Assembly (NCBI GenBank): GCA_002355455.1
Contig: AP017375.1
Coordinates: 4,393,640-4,457,639, forward strand
Reading direction: 5' to 3'
Length of the DNA: 64,000 nt
Origin: Stanieria sp. NIES-3757
GTDB taxonomy: Bacteria > Cyanobacteriota > Cyanobacteriia > Cyanobacteriales > Xenococcaceae
Shown here: piece by piece, positions 59,102 to 64,000 of the stretch
How the letters are laid out: every line of letters starts with the position of its first letter
How positions within the stretch are numbered: position 1 is the first letter of the stretch
The notes under the pieces: generated by a model
What the model was told of the DNA's origin: nothing
Seen by the model: the letters and a program-made list of their open reading frames with translations, nothing else
Database searches by the model: none
Program-made: the position numbers and the translations under genes

Positions 59102-59830
59102 TTGGAAACACATAAAGAAAAAATTCTAGTTGTTGATGATGAAGCTAGCATCCGTCGTATCCTGGAAACTCGGTTGTCCATGATTGGTTACGACGTAGTA
59201 ACTGCTGCTGATGGAGAAGAAGCTCTAGAAACTTTTCGCGTTGCTGAACCAGATCTCGTCGTTTTGGATGTCATGATGCCCAAATTAGACGGTTATGGTG
59301 TATGTCAAGAATTGCGGAAAGAATCTGATATTCCTATTATCATGTTAACTGCTTTAGGAGATGTAGCCGATCGCATTACTGGTTTAGAACTGGGTGCGGA
59401 TGATTATGTAGTTAAACCTTTTTCTCCCAAAGAGTTAGAAGCCAGAATTCGTTCTGTTTTGCGTCGAGTTGAAAAAAATGGTGCGCCAGGTATTCCTAGT
59501 TCTGGTGTCATTCATATCGGTTCGATCAAAATCGATACCAACAAACGTCAGGTATATAAAGGAGATGAAAGAATTCGTTTGACGGGAATGGAGTTTAGTT
59601 TGCTAGAATTACTTGTCAGTCGTTCTGGTGAACCGTTTTCTCGTTCAGAAATTCTACAAGAAGTTTGGGGCTATACTCCCGAACGTCATGTAGATACCCG
59701 CGTGGTTGATGTTCATATTTCCCGTCTTAGAGCTAAATTAGAAGACGATCCGAGCAATCCCGAACTGATTCTTACTGCCAGAGGAACGGGCTATTTGTTT
59801 CAACGAATTCTCGAACCAGGAGAAGACTAA
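59102..59830 (+). CDS. rpaB: OmpR-family response regulator RpaB (Ycf27-like)
   Basis: A 242-residue regulator with receiver domain (VVDDEAS, phospho-Asp in LVVLDVMMPK, Lys in VVKPFSPKE) and a winged-helix DNA-binding domain (YKGDERIRLTGMEFSLLELL, VDVHISRLRAKLEDDPSNPE, RGTGYLF). The near-invariant N-terminus KEKILVVDDEASIRRILETRL marks RpaB, which controls high-light and photosystem genes and is phosphorylated by NblS. The frame opens at GTG 59090, but the ribosome binding AAGGAG overlaps that codon. TTG 59102, with GGAG at 59094-59097, is the better start. The adjacent complex-C assembly gene is a conserved neighbour. Confidence 0.95.
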   Translation: METHKEKILVVDDEASIRRILETRLSMIGYDVVTAADGEEALETFRVAEPDLVVLDVMMPKLDGYGVCQELRKESDIPIIMLTALGDVADRITGLELGADDYVVKPFSPKELEARIRSVLRRVEKNGAPGIPSSGVIHIGSIKIDTNKRQVYKGDERIRLTGMEFSLLELLVSRSGEPFSRSEILQEVWGYTPERHVDTRVVDVHISRLRAKLEDDPSNPELILTARGTGYLFQRILEPGED

Positions 59831-59864
59831 ATCAACTTCTCATAGTACCAGTCATAGGTAAAGG

Positions 59865-60515
59865 ATGAGTAAATCCGATCCAAATCGAGTATTACGGTTG
59901 TTACCGATCTTTGCTGGCGCGTTGGCGGGGATACTGTTGCTAATTAACCGTTTATTAACTGTGCAGTTAACTGATTCTCAGGCAAGATCTGACGCTTTGG
60001 GAGTGATTGAAGGGGCTGTATTAATTTTGGTTGGTTTAATTTGGCAGCAGATTCAACCGCGATCGCCAGATGCCGTTACTTTAATTGGACAAGAAGGTTT
60101 TGAATTAGCCCAGCATTTGCCATCAGAAGTTAAAACTGAATTGGCATGGGCTTCTCATTTATTATTAACTAATACCGTTACGCGATCGCTGGTAGTTTAT
60201 TATCAAGGACAAACTTTGTTAAGAAGAGGTATTTTGGGGCAGAATTCTCAAGTTAAACCAGGCGCGATCGTGCAGAGAGTCTTAGATACCCAAAAATCGA
60301 TTTATTTGGTCAATCTGAATCTTTATCCTGGAAAAATTGAATTTGATTATTTACCAGAAAATATTCAAGGGGTTATTTGTCAACCGATTGGCGATCGCGG
60401 TGTGTTAATTTTAGGTGCTAATGTTCCTCGTAGTTATACCAAACAAGATGAAAAATGGATTGAAGGCATAGCAGATAAATTAGCAGAAACCTTAAGAGCA
60501 TTTTCTGTTGAATAG
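59865..60515 (+). CDS. Cofactor assembly of complex C subunit B (CCB2/CCB4-like)
   Basis: A 216-residue protein with two N-terminal membrane helices (LLPIFAGALAGILLLINRLL and GVIEGAVLILVGLIWQQI) and a soluble domain of about 150 residues (GQEGFELAQHLP, YYQGQTLLRRGILG, LNLYPGKIEFDYLPENIQG). In plastids, CCB2 and CCB4 attach haem c(n) (ci) to cytochrome b6 of the b6f complex. It starts 34 bp after rpaB, in a pairing seen in other cyanobacteria, so they are probably co-transcribed. Confidence 0.85.
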   Translation: MSKSDPNRVLRLLPIFAGALAGILLLINRLLTVQLTDSQARSDALGVIEGAVLILVGLIWQQIQPRSPDAVTLIGQEGFELAQHLPSEVKTELAWASHLLLTNTVTRSLVVYYQGQTLLRRGILGQNSQVKPGAIVQRVLDTQKSIYLVNLNLYPGKIEFDYLPENIQGVICQPIGDRGVLILGANVPRSYTKQDEKWIEGIADKLAETLRAFSVE

Positions 60516-60595
60516 AGGTTAGAAAAGGCAGAAGGCAGGAGATAGGAAATTTAAAATCTTATTACTTATTACCTATTACTTAATTAATTTCTGAT

Positions 60596-60641
60596 AACTG
60601 GTGTACGGGCAAGGCAGTGCCTTGCCCCCTACTGATGACTG
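60596..60641. repeat. 46 bp dispersed intergenic element, copy B, with strong hairpin
   Basis: It aligns without gaps to 11859-11904 (36 of 46 positions). The centre forms a near-perfect hairpin: GGGCAAGGC and GCCTTGCCC with loop AGT (60607-60627). It lies between the convergent ends of the CCB gene and a hypothetical gene, where it could help terminate both transcripts, though the T-run is poor. Confidence 0.7.
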
Positions 60642-60643
60642 TT

Positions 60644-60982
60644 CTAATTTCCACAACAGCGATCAATTCCTAAACTATCTAAAATAAGATCGCTCACTGC
60701 ATTAGCGATCGCAAATTCCCCATAAAAACTTTGACTAAAATCAAATGCTTGCATTTCTGTAACAATGGCAATTACTAAAGCACCGAGATCGTTTTCTCCT
60801 TCTAAACGTTGACGAACAAAGATTTGAGATGCCCTTTGGGCTATTTTCTCATTAACTACTTCAGGAATAAATTCTTGATCGAGCCAAGTATGTAAAGAGC
60901 TTTTTAACCATTCTCCTTCTTTATCGGGGTCTTGGATCGGTGGTAAAACTATGGATGGAATAGGTTGAGGTTCTTCTGTCAT
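60644..60982 (-). CDS. Conserved-looking cyanobacterial hypothetical protein
   Basis: A 112-residue soluble protein from ATG 60982. It is Pro-rich at the N-terminus (EEPQPIPSIVLPPIQDPDKEGEWLK) and then helical (LHTWLDQEFIPEVVNEKIAQRASQIFVRQRLEGENDLG), ending DSLGIDRCCGN with a double Cys. I do not recognise a family. The region reads like a coding gene by composition, and its divergent neighbour is aat (36 bp apart). Confidence 0.72.
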   Translation of the reverse strand: MTEEPQPIPSIVLPPIQDPDKEGEWLKSSLHTWLDQEFIPEVVNEKIAQRASQIFVRQRLEGENDLGALVIAIVTEMQAFDFSQSFYGEFAIANAVSDLILDSLGIDRCCGN

Positions 60983-61018
60983 TGGTAACTGATTTAATAA
61001 CTGAGAACTACTAACAAG

Positions 61019-61594
61019 ATGGTATTTAATATCTCTTCAATTATAGAAGGATACAGCCAAGGCTATTTTCTCATGGCAGATGATGAGGAAGGACTAAATT
61101 GGTATTCTAGTCATCAACGTACTTTAATTCCTCTTGACGAACGTTTTCGCTATCCTAAATCTTTGCAACGAGTACTCAATCAGGAAAGGTTTTCTGTCGC
61201 AATTAATCAAGATTTTGAAGCTGTTTGTGAAGGCTGTGCCAATCGAGAAACTACTTGGATTTCTCCTGAGTTAAAAGAAATTTATTTAGCTTTGTATCAA
61301 GCTGGTTGGGCGTATAGCTTTGAAACTTGGCAAGGCAACGAGTTGGCTGGAGGAATTTTAGGTATAGCTATTCGAGGAATGTTTATTGGCGAGTCGATGT
61401 TTTATCGGATCGATGACGGGTCAAAAGTTGCAATGGTAAAGTTAGTCGAACATCTCCGTCAACGAGGTTATTTATTCTTTGATGCTCAATTACAAAATCC
61501 TCATTTAGAACGGTTTGGTTCTTATGTCATTAGCCCAAAACAGTATCGAAGTTTATTAAGCAAAGCTCTAACTTTATCTTGTCGGTTTAATTAA
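61019..61594 (+). CDS. aat: Leucyl/phenylalanyl-tRNA-protein transferase
   Basis: A 191-residue enzyme that adds Leu or Phe from aminoacyl-tRNA to proteins with N-terminal Arg or Lys, marking them for ClpS/ClpAP. The family motifs are visible: WYSSHQRTLIPLDERF, CANRETTWISPELKEIYLALYQAGWAYSFETWQ, GGILGIAIRGMFIGESMFYR and YLFFDAQLQNPHLERFGS. It is shorter than the E. coli enzyme (234) mainly at both ends, as in other cyanobacteria. Its last 4 bp overlap the convergent DUF92 gene. Confidence 0.93.
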   Translation: MVFNISSIIEGYSQGYFLMADDEEGLNWYSSHQRTLIPLDERFRYPKSLQRVLNQERFSVAINQDFEAVCEGCANRETTWISPELKEIYLALYQAGWAYSFETWQGNELAGGILGIAIRGMFIGESMFYRIDDGSKVAMVKLVEHLRQRGYLFFDAQLQNPHLERFGSYVISPKQYRSLLSKALTLSCRFN

Positions 61595-62349
61595 ATTAAA
61601 TTACTCCATCCCCAAGCTAATAAAATTGCTGCGATCGCGCCTATTAAGGTATTAATTATATTAACCATTTCATTAGTTAACCATGACCAATTTGATTGCC
61701 AAGTTGCCCCGATTAAACTTTCAATGGTAGTAGCTACAAAAGCTGCGATCGCACACCAAATAATTCCCAACCCATCAATTGTACCGACTAACCAAGCAAC
61801 TAAAGCGATCGCTAATGAACCAACTATACCAGCTACAGTTCCTTCTAGACTTACTGCGCCTTCTGTTCCTTTTGGTACTGGTTTTAAGGTAGTAATTAAA
61901 AAAGTATGTTTGCCATAAGCTTTACCAACCTCGCTAGCAGTAGTATCGGAAAGTTTAGTACTAAAACTAGCCACATAACCTAATAAAAAAAGTTCTTTGA
62001 GAGGAGAATCACAAAATAAAGTAGCAACAGCGCAAATTGTGGCGATTAAGGCTGAACCCCAAACATTCTCTGGTCCTCGCATTCCTGATCGCTTTTCTGC
62101 TATTCCTGCTGCTTCTTTTTGAGTCATACCGATCCGAGTGACTGCCGAACCAACCAGGAAATAAAACATTACGATTACATAGCCTTGCCATCCTAAAGTT
62201 CCCCAAACCAACACGCCTAAAATCCAAGCATGAAGGTAACCCATTGGGGTAAGTAACTTTTTAGGACTAATCCAAGCAAAACTCAGTAAAAAACTATTTA
62301 ATCCTATTGCTATTAACCAAGGATTGAACCAATTAATTGTAGAAAACAT
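61591..62349 (-). CDS. DUF92 membrane protein, phytyl-phosphate kinase (VTE6)-like
   Basis: A 252-residue protein with about six membrane segments. KEAAGIAEKRSGMRGPENVWGSALIA and YVASFSTKLSDTTASEVGKAYGKHTFLITTLKPVPKGTEGAVSLEGT are the conserved loops of DUF92/TIGR00297. The plant homologue VTE6 phosphorylates phytyl phosphate for tocopherol synthesis, and a Synechocystis homologue belongs to the same family. That activity is inferred by homology. The end overlaps aat by 4 bp. Confidence 0.88.
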   Translation of the reverse strand: MFSTINWFNPWLIAIGLNSFLLSFAWISPKKLLTPMGYLHAWILGVLVWGTLGWQGYVIVMFYFLVGSAVTRIGMTQKEAAGIAEKRSGMRGPENVWGSALIATICAVATLFCDSPLKELFLLGYVASFSTKLSDTTASEVGKAYGKHTFLITTLKPVPKGTEGAVSLEGTVAGIVGSLAIALVAWLVGTIDGLGIIWCAIAAFVATTIESLIGATWQSNWSWLTNEMVNIINTLIGAIAAILLAWGWSNLI

Positions 62350-62659
62350 TAGTACTCTAACTTATCTGTGTTTATATATTTTTAAACATAATTCACGATC
62401 AATGTTTTATGAACCCAGAAGAACTAATCAGACGTTATGCACCTCATCAACTGAAATTAATCGAACATTACAATTACTTTCTTAAAGATGAACTACAAAA
62501 AAAGCGATAGTAATTTTTTTATAATCTTATTTAGCAAATAATAAATAATTTTTGTGGTAAAAGTTAAGCTAGTGTATATTCATTGATTAGGTTGCTCTTA
62601 AATAATCTAATTTTATTGTACTCTTAAGCTGTCAAGCTTATTAGTGTATTATTTATTGT
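62350..62659. other. 310 bp intergenic region with a 33-codon frame
   Basis: On the plus strand a short frame at 62409-62510 (MNPEELIRRYAPHQLKLIEHY..., ending LKDELQKKR) starts at ATG and reads as a plausible amphipathic helix. There is no clear ribosome binding site. It could be a small protein or the head of a decayed gene. The rest is AT-rich and holds the 3' end region of pxcA. No terminator was identified. Confidence 0.3.
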
Positions 62660-63934
62660 TTACTCATTCATATTTTTGAAAGTAGCTACAGCAGATGGTG
62701 AAATACGATTGAGGTATCTAAAAATCCAATATTTAAAAATAGTATCGAGAATAACTGGAAAAGTAGCAATGAATAGAAATATAGCACTACGATTAGGCTC
62801 AATTCCTAAATGATTAGCGACACCTTCCATAATTACTTCCCAACCATGAGGCGAGTGAAAACCGACAAATATATCAGTCAACATAATAATAATAAATGCC
62901 TTAGCACTGTCACTTAAATTGTACATGATACTATCAAGAAAACTTTTGATCGCACTAATTCCTGAGCGATTAGTTAAGACAACTCCTGCAAAGGCTATTA
63001 AGCCTAATAAATCAGCAAAGACATTACTAATAGCAACATTACTTTTATAGCGAAATTCTTCGGCTAATTCATTAGCTTTTTCTTTTATTTTTAATTCTGT
63101 ATCTTCAGGCGAAATATTTGAAGTTTCTCCCAGGAGACTTTGAAATTTTAATCCTTCTTCAAAGATTTGTAATTCTTTGAAAGCTTCTTCTCTCATTTCA
63201 CTATTAATAAATATTTCTGGATTATGATTACTGCGGAACTTTTCTACTAAAGGTAATAATAAAAATTCTTTAGATAATTGTTGAGTTAATAATGGAATAA
63301 TTATTAACAGCAGCATACAGCGAGTTGCAGTTTGAGTTACCCAACGAGAACGGCGAAAATTTTGTAGAACTTCTGCTTCACTATTGCTATTAAAATCGGT
63401 TTTAATTGTTTGAAAAGTTTTTAAAAGAGAGCGTGGTAATACACTAGTTTTATCCGGGGTTGATTGAGTATTAATAAACTCATCTTGCAGAGAAGAATAA
63501 TTAACTTGAGAATTATTTGGTTTTTCGATTGCTCGATCTGGTTCTACTACTGAGGTTTCCACAATATCTGTGCGATATTTTTTGAGAACTTCATCAATAA
63601 CAACTAACTTCTCCCAAGAGTTAGAATTTTGAGAATTAAGTAAGAAACGACTAACTTTAAATTCAGCTAAATTAATTTTGATAATTGCTAAATATTTTTC
63701 CAGGTCTGATTGTAAACATTCTATGATTGTAGATTTAAAATTATTAGTAGCCTGGGCTTGAGTTTGTGCTGTTAAATAATCTGCTTCTAAAGATTTAATT
63801 TTTAAGGCTGCTTGGTAAGCTTTATCTAATGCTCTTCCAGGAGTAGCAATCAACCAACGATAGCTAGATTGAGAATAACTAGAGATTTTTTGGAGGAAAA
63901 TTTCTTTATTTTTCCTCAATAAAGATTTTTTCAT
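62660..63934 (-). CDS. pxcA: Proton extrusion protein PxcA (CotA/CemA family)
   Basis: A 424-residue inner-membrane protein. The N-terminal 180 residues are helical and charged (ATPGRALDKAYQAALKIKSLEADYL). The C-terminal 240 hold about four membrane helices with loops typical of CemA (LGLIAFAGVVLTNRSGISAIKSFLDSI, FIIIMLTDIFVGFHSPHGWEVIMEG, FIATFPVILDTIFKYWIFRYLNRISPSAVATFKN). Cyanobacterial PxcA is needed for light-driven proton extrusion and supports inorganic-carbon uptake. The ATG start is 66 bp from the right edge, so the promoter may be partly outside the window. Confidence 0.95.
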   Translation of the reverse strand: MKKSLLRKNKEIFLQKISSYSQSSYRWLIATPGRALDKAYQAALKIKSLEADYLTAQTQAQATNNFKSTIIECLQSDLEKYLAIIKINLAEFKVSRFLLNSQNSNSWEKLVVIDEVLKKYRTDIVETSVVEPDRAIEKPNNSQVNYSSLQDEFINTQSTPDKTSVLPRSLLKTFQTIKTDFNSNSEAEVLQNFRRSRWVTQTATRCMLLLIIIPLLTQQLSKEFLLLPLVEKFRSNHNPEIFINSEMREEAFKELQIFEEGLKFQSLLGETSNISPEDTELKIKEKANELAEEFRYKSNVAISNVFADLLGLIAFAGVVLTNRSGISAIKSFLDSIMYNLSDSAKAFIIIMLTDIFVGFHSPHGWEVIMEGVANHLGIEPNRSAIFLFIATFPVILDTIFKYWIFRYLNRISPSAVATFKNMNE

Positions 63935-64000
63935 TATTCAGGTTGAAATCTTTTTTATTTAAAAAAAAGTAAAAGGAAAAGAATATCCTAATTATTTATT

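Noticed and set aside
1-64000. Insertion sequences, prophage or CRISPR arrays
   Set aside because: No transposase, integrase, phage structural gene or regular repeat-spacer array was seen on either strand.

Overview
The window is a 64 kb piece of an AT-rich cyanobacterial chromosome. The evidence is RNA polymerase split into rpoB, rpoC1 and rpoC2, the order hisD / rpsT-tatD-rpoB-rpoC1-rpoC2, an RpaB-type response regulator next to a complex-C cofactor assembly gene, a PxcA/CotA proton-extrusion gene, a DUF928 gene, and many copies of the HIP1 octamer GCGATCGC. The low GC content and gene set would fit a Stanieria/Pleurocapsales-like species, but that placement is inference. I see no rRNA, tRNA, CRISPR array, insertion sequence or prophage.

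Layout. 1-4.5 kb: the 3' part of a large TPR/GAF/GGDEF signalling protein that enters from the left edge, then a convergent carotenoid oxygenase. 5-10.7 kb: a sugar-modification operon (glucose-1-phosphate cytidylyltransferase, an SDR epimerase/dehydratase, two C-methyltransferase-like proteins) followed by an L-2-hydroxyglutarate oxidase-like gene. 10.8-13.4 kb: an orphan DppB-type permease, a secreted CAP+PPC protein and an InrS/CsoR-type metal sensor. 13.6-24.4 kb: the RNA polymerase operon with tatD and rpsT. 24.7-29.4 kb: hisD, a HAD-IIB phosphatase, an 875 bp gap, and a HAD domain fused to a membrane domain. 29.5-42.8 kb: a minus-strand Wzx/Wzy-type exopolysaccharide cluster (priming transferase, Wzc-like kinase, flippase, glycosyltransferases, methyltransferase, polymerase, CDP-paratose-2-epimerase-like enzyme, WecG-type transferase). 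43-51.5 kb: DUF928 protein, CHASE2-GGDEF-EAL protein, FTR1 iron permease, small lipoprotein, sensor histidine kinase, PgeF. 52-64 kb: mostly housekeeping and photosynthesis-related genes (CorC/HlyC-like, YgfZ, mnmE, radA, rpaB, CCB, aat, VTE6-like, pxcA).

How the genes fit together. The two polysaccharide regions, about 20 kb apart, may serve one cell-surface glycan: the first starts a CDP-hexose route and adds C-methyl groups, and the second contains an epimerase of the CDP-sugar type plus assembly and export. CDP-glucose 4,6-dehydratase, the step between them, is not in this window, nor is a Wza-type outer-membrane channel. Two c-di-GMP enzymes lie in the same window. No self-contained novel system is certain here. 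The best candidates for a second look are the HAD/UbiA-like membrane fusion at 27.8 kb, the sugar cassette at 5-9.5 kb, the stem-loops in both rpo spacers, and the lipoprotein/kinase pair behind a Fur-like box beside the iron permease.

Many of the longest open frames begin at TTG or GTG upstream of the likely start. Where the sequence supports a better start I have used it and said so.
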